From contig JACQIJ010000224.1 of assembly GCA_016198545.1 (NCBI GenBank), forward strand, positions 1 through 8,548: a stretch of DNA of 8,548 nt, written 5' to 3'. A model generated the notes under the pieces. It saw nothing but the letters and a program-made list of their open reading frames with translations, searched no databases and had not been told where the DNA came from. The position numbers were made by a program, and so were the translations under genes. This DNA is from Pseudomonadota bacterium (GTDB lineage Bacteria; Pseudomonadota; Alphaproteobacteria; Micavibrionales; Micavibrionaceae). Shown in pieces: positions 1 to 6,486 of the stretch (the first letter of the stretch is position 1; each line of letters begins with the position of its first letter).

Positions 1-963
1 CGCGGGAAGGGCCAGGAAAAAACAAATCTCCAGCGCGCGGTTGAACAGGTGATTGGACTTCTTGCCGTTTCCCGCCGCCATCGCGCGCGACAGCATCGGC
101 AGCAACGCAGTGCCGACGGCGATACCCACCATTCCCAGCGGCAGCTGGTTCAGTCTGTCCGCATAATACAGATATGAAATGGATCCGGTGGGAAGAAGCG
201 AAGCAATAATCATGTCCGCGAACAGGTTGATATGCATCACGCCTGCGCCGAACGCCCCCGGGCCCATCAGATTCAGCAGTTTTTTGATTTTTGCGTCAAA
301 GTGGGGTCGCCGGAAAGTCACGGGGATTTTTGCGCGTTTTATGCATATCCACAACACGCCGCACTGAAGAAAACCCGATGCGAAAACGCCCCAGGCCAGC
401 GCATGCCCCGGCGTTTCAAAGCCGAACTCGGAACACAACAAAAACGCGATCATGGTCAGGTTGAACAGGACGGGAGCAATGGCGAACGGCGCGAATTTGT
501 CATGCGCGTTCATTACCCCGCCCAGAAGCGCGGTCATCGACATCAGCAGCAAGTAGGGGAAAGTAATACGCGTCATTTCCACGGCCAGCGGGTAGCGCAG
601 CGGGTCATCCGTAAACCCCGGCGCGATGACATACATGACAAGAGGCATTGCCAACATGACAATTGCAGAAAAAACAGACAGAACGATCGCCATGATGCTC
701 AAGGCATTGCCGGCGAATTCATCCGCTTTCTCTTCACCTGTTTTTTGCAGCATTTCGGAATAAAGCGGGACAAAGGATACGCTGAATGCCCCTTCCGCTG
801 TTACGCGCCGGAAAAGATTGGGCAGTTTGAGGGCCACGAAAAACGCATCCGCCACAGGCCCTGCGCCGAGAATGGATGCCGTCAGGATGTCGCGCGCGAA
901 TCCGGCCAGCCGGGATAATCCCGTCAGCCCTCCTACCGTCGCCATGGCTTTGAGCAGACTCAT
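1..963 (-). CDS. murJ: MurJ (MviN) lipid II flippase, 3' end cut by the window
   Basis: MurJ is the multi-pass inner-membrane MOP-superfamily transporter that flips lipid II to the periplasmic face for peptidoglycan synthesis. The 321 codons present begin MSLLKAMATVGGLTGLSRL and contain the signature GFARDILTASILGAGPVADA followed by FFVALKLPNLFRR and AEGAF. Charged residues shown to be essential in Escherichia coli MurJ appear here at the same numbers: R18, R24, D39, R52 and R270, the last in YYADRLNQLPLGMVGIAVGT. Long hydrophobic segments alternate with short loops, as expected for a 14-helix protein. The family is usually about 510-530 residues, so roughly the last 200 are missing at the left edge. 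No Shine-Dalgarno sequence precedes the ATG, and a TATAAC box ends 6 nt before it, so a leaderless start is possible. The gene diverges from the TSUP gene. Identification is very secure. Confidence 0.97.
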   Translation of the reverse strand, partial: MSLLKAMATVGGLTGLSRLAGFARDILTASILGAGPVADAFFVALKLPNLFRRVTAEGAFSVSFVPLYSEMLQKTGEEKADEFAGNALSIMAIVLSVFSAIVMLAMPLVMYVIAPGFTDDPLRYPLAVEMTRITFPYLLLMSMTALLGGVMNAHDKFAPFAIAPVLFNLTMIAFLLCSEFGFETPGHALAWGVFASGFLQCGVLWICIKRAKIPVTFRRPHFDAKIKKLLNLMGPGAFGAGVMHINLFADMIIASLLPTGSISYLYYADRLNQLPLGMVGIAVGTALLPMLSRAMAAGNGKKSNHLFNRALEICFFLALPA

Positions 964-969
964 GGGGTA

Positions 970-998
970 GTTATAGCGGCGAAGGCTTGGTGTGCGAA
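970..998 (-). promoter_or_regulatory. Possible murJ promoter giving a leaderless mRNA
   Basis: On the minus strand TTCGCA (998-993) and TATAAC (975-970) are separated by 17 nt. The -10-like box matches TATAAT at five of six positions and the -35-like box matches TTGACA at four of six. Only 6 nt separate TATAAC from the murJ ATG, so transcription would begin at or next to the start codon, which fits the missing Shine-Dalgarno. This is a consensus match only; chance matches of this quality are common. Confidence 0.3.
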
Positions 999-1127
999 GG
1001 GATTTGTCATCTGCTCCAAAGAGACGATCGGAGTTTAACGTAATATTTTACAAAGGAGAGTGCGTGTAAAGCGAGGCATGACAAACCCATTCCGATAAGC
1101 CATTCTTGATGCGGGAGTCGCCCGGGA

Positions 1128-2042
1128 ATGCAAATCTATCTGCCTATCGCTGAAATGGCCGTGCCGGGGGAGGCTATCCTTCTCCTTGGCGGGCTTGTCG
1201 GTTTTCTGGCCGGGGTTTTCGGCGTAGGCGGCGGCTTTCTTACCACGCCTCTGCTGATATTCATGGGTATTCCCCCCGGCATCGCCGTTGGCACGCAGGC
1301 GAGTCAGCTTGTCGCCTCCGGTCTTTCCGGCGTTCTGGGGCACTGGAAAAAAGGAAATGTCGATGTACGCATGGGGGGCGTCCTACTGGGCGGCAGTATC
1401 ACAGGGTCCCTCGCCGGCATCTTTTTGTTTCGTTATCTGGAGCATGCCGGGCAGACGGATGTCATCATTCCTGTTCTGTACGTTCTTATGCTCGGTTCAG
1501 TCGGCCTGATGATGTTATATGAAAGTTTTCTGACCGTCATGCGGCATGGCGAGAAACAGACGTCGGCGCCCGTTCCGTTCTGGCAAAAGCCGTTTCTGCA
1601 AAAGCTTCCCTACAGGATGGAATTTCAGCGCTCCGGCATTACGGTTAGCGCCGCTGTTCCCGCGATAATCGGATTCATAGGGGGTCTGATGGTTTCCGTG
1701 ATGGGTATCGGCGGTGGATTCTTCATGATTCCCGCGATGATTTACCTTCTGGGCATGCCGCCCCTGCTGGTGGCGGGGACATCGCTCTTCCAGATAACGT
1801 TGACGGCCGTTTTTACGACCATGATGCATGCCGTGACCAATAACACGGTCGATATCGTGCTGGCGGCGTTGCTGATAGTGGGGAGTGTTGTGGGGGTTCA
1901 GGTTGGAGTGCGCGCGGGGCGGAAGTTGTCCAGCGGCTATGCGCGTCTTTTGCTGGCGGCGCTGCTCATTCTGGTCAGCATGCAGCTGGCATCTGGCCTG
2001 TTCATAAAGCCGGTGGAGCTTTATATGACGGAGTTGCGGTGA
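1128..2042 (+). CDS. TSUP (TauE/SafE) family membrane permease
   Basis: This 304-residue inner-membrane protein belongs to the TSUP family (DUF81), whose members move sulfite, sulfoacetate, thiosulfate or other small anions. It shows the family's internal duplication. The first half has FGVGGGFLTTPLLIFMGIPP (about 31-50) followed by VGTQASQLVASGLSGVLGHW. The second half has MGIGGGFFMIPAMIYLLGMP (about 192-211) followed by VAGTSLFQITLTAVFTTMMH. About eight hydrophobic helices are visible, with a polar loop near residues 129-170. The start at 1128 is favoured because the N-terminus MQIYLPIAEM is typical of alphaproteobacterial members, and GGGAG-like sequence GGGAG (1113-1117) lies 10 nt upstream. 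The stop overlaps the next start by 1 nt, so translation is probably coupled. The family is certain; the substrate cannot be read from sequence. Confidence 0.93.
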   Translation: MQIYLPIAEMAVPGEAILLLGGLVGFLAGVFGVGGGFLTTPLLIFMGIPPGIAVGTQASQLVASGLSGVLGHWKKGNVDVRMGGVLLGGSITGSLAGIFLFRYLEHAGQTDVIIPVLYVLMLGSVGLMMLYESFLTVMRHGEKQTSAPVPFWQKPFLQKLPYRMEFQRSGITVSAAVPAIIGFIGGLMVSVMGIGGGFFMIPAMIYLLGMPPLLVAGTSLFQITLTAVFTTMMHAVTNNTVDIVLAALLIVGSVVGVQVGVRAGRKLSSGYARLLLAALLILVSMQLASGLFIKPVELYMTELR

Positions 2043-2791
2043 TGAGGATTCTAATATCCGCATGTTTTTTGTTTTTTACCCTCGCTGTTCCCGCAATGGC
2101 GAAGAGCTACGATAACAGTATCGTGACCGTGGATTTGGCCAGCGACCATGTTGACATCACAACCGGATTCAATGGGGCGAAATTGGCCTTGTTCGGAATG
2201 AAGAGGGAAGATGGAGATGTCGTCGTCGTCATCCGCGGCCCCCGCCGTTCGATGGTTGCGCGGCACAGAAGGCAGGTCATGGGCGTCTGGACGAACTATG
2301 CATCCGTTACTTTCGGAGACGTTCCCGTTTATTACGATATCGCGATTGGGAGACCTCTTTCCGCGATTGCGATGCCGGATGTTTTGCGGGAGCAGGGGAT
2401 AGGCCTTGATTCTTTCACTTTTTCGCATTTCGGGAGAGAAGACGCCGAAACCGTGAAGGCTTTCAGGGAGGGGCTGATCCGCAATAAGCAGTCCCAGGGG
2501 CATTATCCCTTGTCGCCGCGCAATATCGTTTTTCTGAACGGGGATTTTTTTCGTGCGGATTTTTATGTCCCGCCGGACGTGCCGACAGGCGACTACAAGA
2601 TTGATGCCTATCTTTTCAGGGACGGAAACATTATTGATCGCCAGGAAACCGCGCTGCGCGTCGGGCAGGTCGGGTTCAGCGCGTGGCTGCAGCTTTTCGC
2701 CTATACGAACGGGTTTGCGTACGGACTGGTTACCATCATGATGGCGATGCTGGCGGGGTGGATGGCTTATGCGATCTCCCGCCGGAACTAG
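2042..2791 (+). CDS. TIGR02186 / Alph_Pro_TM family protein, secreted with a C-terminal membrane anchor
   Basis: I recognise this 249-residue protein as the alphaproteobacterial family TIGR02186 (Pfam Alph_Pro_TM), whose biochemical function is unknown. A signal peptide with a hydrophobic core (ILISACFLFFTLAVPAMA, cleavage likely after about residue 20) is followed by the family's conserved stretches ITTGFNGAKLALFG, GDVVVVIRGPR and GVWTNYASVTFGDVPVYYDI. A single hydrophobic helix near residues 225-244 (YGLVTIMMAMLAGWMAYAIS) and a short basic tail suggest a periplasmic domain tethered to the inner membrane. The ATG at 2042 sits in TGATG with the TSUP stop; a GTG codon at 2039 is in frame but would add only one residue. 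Members are frequently beside TSUP permeases, as here, so an accessory role in that transporter is a reasonable inference. It is not demonstrated. Confidence 0.87.
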   Translation: MRILISACFLFFTLAVPAMAKSYDNSIVTVDLASDHVDITTGFNGAKLALFGMKREDGDVVVVIRGPRRSMVARHRRQVMGVWTNYASVTFGDVPVYYDIAIGRPLSAIAMPDVLREQGIGLDSFTFSHFGREDAETVKAFREGLIRNKQSQGHYPLSPRNIVFLNGDFFRADFYVPPDVPTGDYKIDAYLFRDGNIIDRQETALRVGQVGFSAWLQLFAYTNGFAYGLVTIMMAMLAGWMAYAISRRN

Positions 2792-2802
2792 GGGGTTTTA
2801 TC

Positions 2803-3351
2803 ATGGCTGAGAAACGTAAAAGACGCGTATCCGATAATGCTTCTGCTGAGGGTGGCACGAAAGGCCGCCGCCGGGGGCGCCGCGACAGTGACGGCGGGGT
2901 GTATCTTGTCGTTTATGATGAGACCGAGGAGTTTTCCGTCGCTTTGCGTTACGCCGCGCGGCTGGCCGCTTCTGTGCGCGGGCGGCTGGCGATTTTACAC
3001 GTATCCGATTTCGAGGATTTTCAGCATTGGAATAAAATAGAGGATATGATGCGCCGCGAGCAACGCACCGAAGCTGAAAAAAACCTCCAGGCGATTGCAA
3101 AGAAGGTAAACGATCTGAATGGCCATATCCCGGCTTTCTACATGCGGGAAGGCAGCAAGGAAGATACCATACTCGAAATCATAAACGAGGACACCGATAT
3201 TCGTATGTTGATTCTGGGCGGGGGGACGCAGGGTGGCGGGCCAGGGCCGCTGGTCAGTCATTTCACGGGCAAGGGGTTGGGGCGGCTGCGCGTACCGGTT
3301 GTCATTGTCCCGGGCCATCTGGATCCGCAGAAAATAGACGAGATCGCTTGA
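2803..3351 (+). CDS. Universal stress protein (UspA family)
   Basis: This is a single-domain cytoplasmic universal stress protein of 182 residues. The fold starts at GGVYLVVYDETEEFSVALRY (31-50), with the acidic residue after the first strand (D39) that many family members use for nucleotide binding. It continues through RLAILHVSDF and a charged helix (about 77-103), and ends with ILGGG and GPGPLVSHFTGKG before VPVVIVP. The glycine-rich stretch at 139-160 corresponds to the G-2X-G-9X-G(S/T) nucleotide loop of ATP-binding members, but its spacing is not canonical, so ATP binding is likely rather than certain. Start 2803 is preferred because AGGGGG lies 7 nt upstream and the reading frame before it overlaps the preceding gene. 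The first 30 residues form an unusual Lys/Arg-rich tail (KRKRR, KGRRRGRR). It lies 11 nt after the TIGR02186 gene. Confidence 0.9.
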   Translation: MAEKRKRRVSDNASAEGGTKGRRRGRRDSDGGVYLVVYDETEEFSVALRYAARLAASVRGRLAILHVSDFEDFQHWNKIEDMMRREQRTEAEKNLQAIAKKVNDLNGHIPAFYMREGSKEDTILEIINEDTDIRMLILGGGTQGGGPGPLVSHFTGKGLGRLRVPVVIVPGHLDPQKIDEIA

Positions 3352-3384
3352 TTTTCCAGCCCCGTCAAGCTATCTGTGTCTGTT

Positions 3385-3951
3385 ATGTTCATACAGACCG
3401 AGCAGACGCCCAATCCGCAAACCCTGAAATTTCTTCCGGGCCGCCCTGTATTGGGTAAGGGGGTGGCCGAATTCCATTCGTATGAGGATGCGATGCCCTC
3501 GCCGCTGGGTCGCTGTCTATTCGGCCTTGAAGGAGTGGCGTCCGTTTTCTTCGGCGCGGATTTCATTTCCGTGACAAAAGTTCCCGGCAAGGACTGGTCG
3601 CTTTTGAAAACAGGAATTATGGCGGCGATCATGGATCACTACCTCTCCGGCATGCCGGTTATCGACTGTTCGGAGGAGGGGGTGCGCGCTGTTTCGGATA
3701 ATGCTGCCGCCGGGGGAGAAGATAACGAGGCGACGCTGCAGATAAAGGAAATACTTGAAACCCGCGTCCGTCCCGCCGTTGCGCAGGATGGCGGCGACAT
3801 ATCCTTTGTGCGTTTCGAGGACGGTGTTGTCTATCTGCGCATGCAGGGGGCATGCGCAGGGTGCCCCAGTTCAACCATGACGCTGAAAAACGGGGTTGAA
3901 AACCTGCTCAGGCACTACGTCCCGGAAGTGCGCTCAGTCGAAGCTGTCTGA
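3385..3951 (+). CDS. nfu: Nfu-type iron-sulfur cluster carrier (Nfu_N plus NifU C-terminal domain)
   Basis: Nfu proteins bind a [4Fe-4S] cluster between two subunits and hand it to client enzymes. The 188-residue product has the Nfu_N domain (about 1-88, beginning MFIQTEQTPNPQTLKFLPGR) and, after a linker, the NifU-like domain (about 115-188) with RVRPAVAQDGGDISFVRFED and the cluster-binding CxxC, C157 and C160, in QGACAGCPSSTMTLKNGVE. Its length is normal for bacterial and mitochondrial-type Nfu. The ATG at 3385 is chosen because MFIQTE is the usual N-terminus; a GTG at 3376 would add three residues. No clear Shine-Dalgarno is seen in the 33-nt gap after the stress-protein gene. The usp-nfu order recurs in Alphaproteobacteria. 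Here it is the last gene of the plus-strand run, 11 nt from the end of the convergent deacetylase-like gene. Confidence 0.95.
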   Translation: MFIQTEQTPNPQTLKFLPGRPVLGKGVAEFHSYEDAMPSPLGRCLFGLEGVASVFFGADFISVTKVPGKDWSLLKTGIMAAIMDHYLSGMPVIDCSEEGVRAVSDNAAAGGEDNEATLQIKEILETRVRPAVAQDGGDISFVRFEDGVVYLRMQGACAGCPSSTMTLKNGVENLLRHYVPEVRSVEAV

Positions 3952-3962
3952 AACCCCTCTTA

Positions 3963-5063
3963 TTACCGGCTTTGCTCAAGGTTCGTTTCGGAGGCGGATT
4001 TCTCCACGGATGCGATCGTCAGCAGCATGCCAAACCAGCGCCATCTTTGCGGCTCTCCCGGTTCCGGCGATGTACCGGGCAGGGTGCAGTTGATGCGGGC
4101 GTGATCTTCCTCAAACTCCCCTTCCAGGCGCAACTCAACGCGCAGACCGCTTATTTTTTCTATGTGCGGCGCGCCCATGCCTGTGGCGAAGCAGGACAGA
4201 GACGGCAGGGCATCCTTAAGCGCCCCCTCGACCGTAAAGCCGATGGCAGGCCGGGCAGCGGGCATGTATGCGTCTTTCGGCTCCACATCAGTTACAGGCA
4301 GCGGCAGGGCCAGCGCGGTCAACTCAAACCTGTCAAGACCGCCGTAGCTTTCCGTCATCGAAAAACGCGGCAAGGTGAACATGTCGGAACCTGTATAGGC
4401 GACGCTCGATTGTTGGCCAAAGGCGGCTTCGAATCCGGAAGCTTCAACGATATTCCGGTAGTTAGCGCTGTATTCCCCGAAGGGATAGGCGAACAATGTA
4501 GGCTCCGATCCCAGCATATCGCGGGCGCGGGCGCGGGCATTGTTTATCTGGCGGCGGATTTCCTCGTCGTTTTCATGGACGAGATGCGCATAGGCTGCCG
4601 GATGCAGTCCCAGGGAAACAAGCTTGTTGCGCGCCAGTTTTTTGACGTCGCTCCAGTTCATGTACTGGTTTGAAGCGCGGTCAAGATAGTCCGTGGGCAG
4701 GAACAGGGTAAAAGGAATGCCTGCTTGTAAAAGCAGTGGAGCAGCGTTCTCAAGGATTGATTTGTGAGCGCCGTCAAATGTCAGGGCTACCGTCCGGTCT
4801 GGCAGGCTTGTGCCTGCTTTCAGGGCCGCGACGATGCCGGGCAGGGACATTACGTTGTAATTTCCGTCCTGTAATTCCCTGATGTGCGATTCAAACTGTT
4901 CGGTGCGGATGCTGGAGGACGGGTACTGGTCCTCTCCCACCATGTGATAAACAAAAATGACGGCGGAGCTGTTGTCCTGCGGCAGGACGGTTTCTGCGGC
5001 TTGCGCGTGGAAGGCCGTCAGCAAAACCATAAGGACAGGGGCTAAAAAATGAATGCGCGGCAT
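3963..5063 (-). CDS. Secreted polysaccharide deacetylase-like protein with altered metal-site residues
   Basis: This 366-residue protein has a signal peptide (LAPVLMVLLTAFHAQAAE, cleavage near residue 23), a NodB-fold domain (about 33-235) and a C-terminal beta-rich domain (about 262-356) ending in RWRWFGMLLTI. NodB enzymes remove acetyl groups from chitin, peptidoglycan or exopolysaccharide. The usual TFDD motif reads TFDGAH (95-100): the catalytic-base aspartate D97 is kept, but the metal-binding aspartate is G98. The usual HxxxH reads H154-PAA-Y158, losing the second metal histidine, although H160 lies two residues later. The third motif, FAYPFGEY (201-208), is intact, as is LPRFSMTE. It may therefore be catalytically weak or inactive, or bind metal differently. 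No in-frame earlier start exists near the Shine-Dalgarno, which sits unusually far (16 nt) from the ATG. It is convergent with nfu and divergent from rutE. Confidence 0.87.
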   Translation of the reverse strand: MPRIHFLAPVLMVLLTAFHAQAAETVLPQDNSSAVIFVYHMVGEDQYPSSSIRTEQFESHIRELQDGNYNVMSLPGIVAALKAGTSLPDRTVALTFDGAHKSILENAAPLLLQAGIPFTLFLPTDYLDRASNQYMNWSDVKKLARNKLVSLGLHPAAYAHLVHENDEEIRRQINNARARARDMLGSEPTLFAYPFGEYSANYRNIVEASGFEAAFGQQSSVAYTGSDMFTLPRFSMTESYGGLDRFELTALALPLPVTDVEPKDAYMPAARPAIGFTVEGALKDALPSLSCFATGMGAPHIEKISGLRVELRLEGEFEEDHARINCTLPGTSPEPGEPQRWRWFGMLLTIASVEKSASETNLEQSR

Positions 5064-5087
5064 AAGGGGGAATATATAACCCTCCTT
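5064..5087 (-). promoter_or_regulatory. Hairpin enclosing the Shine-Dalgarno of the deacetylase-like gene
   Basis: On the minus strand AAGGAGGG (5087-5080), a strong Shine-Dalgarno, is followed by the loop TTATATAT and then TCCCCCTT (5071-5064), which ends exactly at the ATG. The arms pair over eight positions with one A-C mismatch and one G-U pair. Folding would hide the ribosome binding site, and without folding the site is 16 nt from the start, longer than normal. A thermosensor-like or other translational control is possible. This is inferred from base pairing alone. Confidence 0.4.
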
Positions 5088-5106
5088 ATAAAAAATCCAG
5101 TTTTAT

Positions 5107-5124
5107 CAAAAGATTGACCTTTTG
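5107..5124. repeat. Inverted repeat overlapping the rutE -35 box (possible operator)
   Basis: CAAAAG (5107-5112) and CTTTTG (5119-5124) form a perfect 6-bp inverted repeat with a 6-nt spacer. The spacer and the first base of the right arm contain the TTGACC taken as the rutE -35 box. A repressor binding here would block that promoter. The arms are short and AT-rich, so chance is a real alternative. Confidence 0.25.
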
Positions 5125-5141
5125 GCTCAATAGCTTAAATT
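5114..5141 (+). promoter_or_regulatory. Sigma70-type promoter for rutE-tsaB
   Basis: TTGACC (5114-5119; five of six to TTGACA) is followed after 16 nt by TAAATT (5136-5141; four of six to TATAAT). The predicted transcription start, near 5148, lies just before GGAGG (5151-5155) and AAGGA (5158-5162), of which AAGGA is spaced 6 nt from the rutE ATG. The 105-nt divergent intergenic region makes a promoter here likely. Confidence 0.5.
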
Positions 5142-5168
5142 GCGCGGAGAGGAGGATAAGGATAGTTC

Positions 5169-5771
5169 ATGACCAATGCAGGCAAGATTCTGGATGATCA
5201 GGCTCTCGACATACTGTTCCGGGAGGCCCGTACCCTTCATGCATGGGAGAAAAAGGATGTATCCGATGTTCTTCTCCAGGCGCTATATGATTTGACGAAG
5301 TGGGGGCCGACCAGCGCCAATTGCTGTCCTGCCCGCTTTGTATTCGTAAAATCGCCGGAGGCGAAGGAGCGTCTGAAGCCCCATTTGATGGCAGGGAATG
5401 TCGAGCAGACGATGGCGGCGCCCGTTACGGTCATCATTGCCGACGATTTGAAATTCTATGAACATATGCCGCGGCTGTTTCCGCATACGGATGCTAAAAG
5501 CTGGTATGCCGGGAAGGATGCTTTCATAAAGGAAACGGCCTTTCGGAATGCGACCCTGCAGGGGGCATATCTGATGCTGGCTGCCCGGGCGCTGGGGCTT
5601 GATACGGGGGCGATGTCCGGCTTTAAAAAACAGGGCGTGAGGGAAGCTTTTTTTCCTGATCAGGACGTTGAAGTCAATTTTCTGTGCAATATCGGCTACG
5701 GCGATCCGGGTAAGGGTACGCATCCGCGCGGCCCGCGCTTCGGGTTTGACGAAGTCTGCAAAATTGTCTGA
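5169..5771 (+). CDS. rutE: RutE-like nitroreductase-family malonic semialdehyde reductase
   Basis: This cytoplasmic flavin-dependent oxidoreductase of 200 residues reads like E. coli RutE (196 residues) over its whole length. RutE reduces toxic malonic semialdehyde to 3-hydroxypropionate at the end of the Rut pyrimidine-degradation pathway. Shared stretches include LYDLTKWGPTSANCCPARFV (39-58), a nitroreductase FMN-binding region; FPHTDAKSW (104-112); KETAFRNATLQGAYLMLAAR (121-140); ALGLDTGAMSGF (141-152); and NIGYGDPGKGTHPR (174-187). No other rut genes are present, so it may act as a general aldehyde or quinone/nitro reductase rather than in pyrimidine breakdown. AAGGA 6 nt upstream supports the start. 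Its TGA overlaps the tsaB ATG (TGATG), making one transcription unit and probable translational coupling. The family is certain and the RutE subgroup likely; the physiological substrate is uncertain. Confidence 0.9.
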   Translation: MTNAGKILDDQALDILFREARTLHAWEKKDVSDVLLQALYDLTKWGPTSANCCPARFVFVKSPEAKERLKPHLMAGNVEQTMAAPVTVIIADDLKFYEHMPRLFPHTDAKSWYAGKDAFIKETAFRNATLQGAYLMLAARALGLDTGAMSGFKKQGVREAFFPDQDVEVNFLCNIGYGDPGKGTHPRGPRFGFDEVCKIV

Positions 5772-6481
5772 TGAAAAAATATTGCCGCGTTCTGGCCTTT
5801 GATTCAGCCTTGCAGGGCTGCTCCGCCGCGTTTTATGATTCGGGAACGCAGGAGACATTCCATGAAATCGTTGTTATGGAGCGCGGGCAGGCGGAACATC
5901 TTGTGCCGATGATCGAACGGGTCATGCGGGCCGCGGGCAGGGATTATGCCGGTCTCGATGCCCTGTGCGTGACGGTCGGGCCCGGCGCCTTTACAGGGAT
6001 ACGGCTTGCCCTTTCCGCGGCGCGGGGCATGGCGCTGGCTCTGGAAATCCCGGTTGTCGGGCTGACGACGTTTGATGTTCTGGCGGCGCAGTATTTTTCA
6101 GGCGGTTCAAAAAATGCTGATCTGTGCATTCTTCTGGAGACAAAGCGCAGCGATTATTACGCGCAATTCTTTGCGCACGATGCAAAGCCGCAATCCGCGC
6201 CATTCGCGGGCGGCGGCGCATCTATCATGGATATGATGGAAGGAAAAAACATTACTCTTGCCGGGGATGCGGCAGTCAGATTTCACAGGGAACAGGAGGG
6301 CGCGGCGGTCTTCAGCGTGGTTTCCGGGTTCGATCTGCCGGATCCGCGCGTGATGGCGCGTATGGCGGCTGATTTATATGCCGGCGCGGATGATGTTTCA
6401 AGCCTTCCCCCGCCGCAGCCCCTCTATCTGCGCGGGGCCGATGTTACTCAATCAAAATCCGTAAAAAGGCGAATGGAATAG
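5771..6481 (+). CDS. tsaB: TsaB (YeaZ), t6A tRNA modification complex subunit
   Basis: TsaB is the inactive-paralogue scaffold of TsaD. The TsaB-TsaD-TsaE complex attaches threonylcarbamoyl to A37 of ANN-decoding tRNAs. The 236-residue product has the ASKHA-type opening VLAFDSALQGCSAAFYDSG (about 7-25), the helix with GQAEHLVPMIERVM (39-52) and the family hallmark VGPGAFTGIRLALSAARGMA (69-88), followed by IPVVGLTTFDVLA. The C-terminus PLYLRGADVT is also typical. Length is normal. rimI, which often follows tsaB, is absent; trmB converges from the other strand 5 nt beyond the stop. Expression seems to depend on the rutE promoter, because the start is embedded in the rutE stop and no separate promoter is evident. 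Confidence 0.95.
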   Translation: MKKYCRVLAFDSALQGCSAAFYDSGTQETFHEIVVMERGQAEHLVPMIERVMRAAGRDYAGLDALCVTVGPGAFTGIRLALSAARGMALALEIPVVGLTTFDVLAAQYFSGGSKNADLCILLETKRSDYYAQFFAHDAKPQSAPFAGGGASIMDMMEGKNITLAGDAAVRFHREQEGAAVFSVVSGFDLPDPRVMARMAADLYAGADDVSSLPPPQPLYLRGADVTQSKSVKRRME

Positions 6482-6486
6482 GGCTT

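Noticed and set aside
232..918. Long plus-strand open frame of 228 codons
   Set aside because: It is the antisense of murJ; its product is rich in Arg, His and Gln with no recognisable fold, while the minus frame gives a clear MurJ with all essential residues.
1060..1098. Tiny GTG-started frame after AAAGGAG (1052-1058) in the murJ-TSUP gap
   Set aside because: Only 1 nt separates AAAGGAG from the GTG and the product would be 12 residues; no conservation can be judged, so it is not called.
1515..2063. Minus-strand open frame of 182 codons
   Set aside because: It is the shadow of the TSUP gene, with His/Arg/Gln-rich low-quality sequence.
2683..2802. Upstream extension of the universal stress protein
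   Set aside because: It would overlap the preceding gene by over 100 nt and add a sequence unrelated to the family; the ATG at 2803 has a ribosome binding site.
3951..3965. Bidirectional terminator between nfu and the deacetylase-like gene
   Set aside because: The convergent gap is only 11 nt and no stem with a T-run is visible there.
3972..4673. Plus-strand open frame of 233 codons
   Set aside because: It is the antisense shadow of the deacetylase-like gene, whose signal peptide and NodB-like motifs are clear on the other strand.
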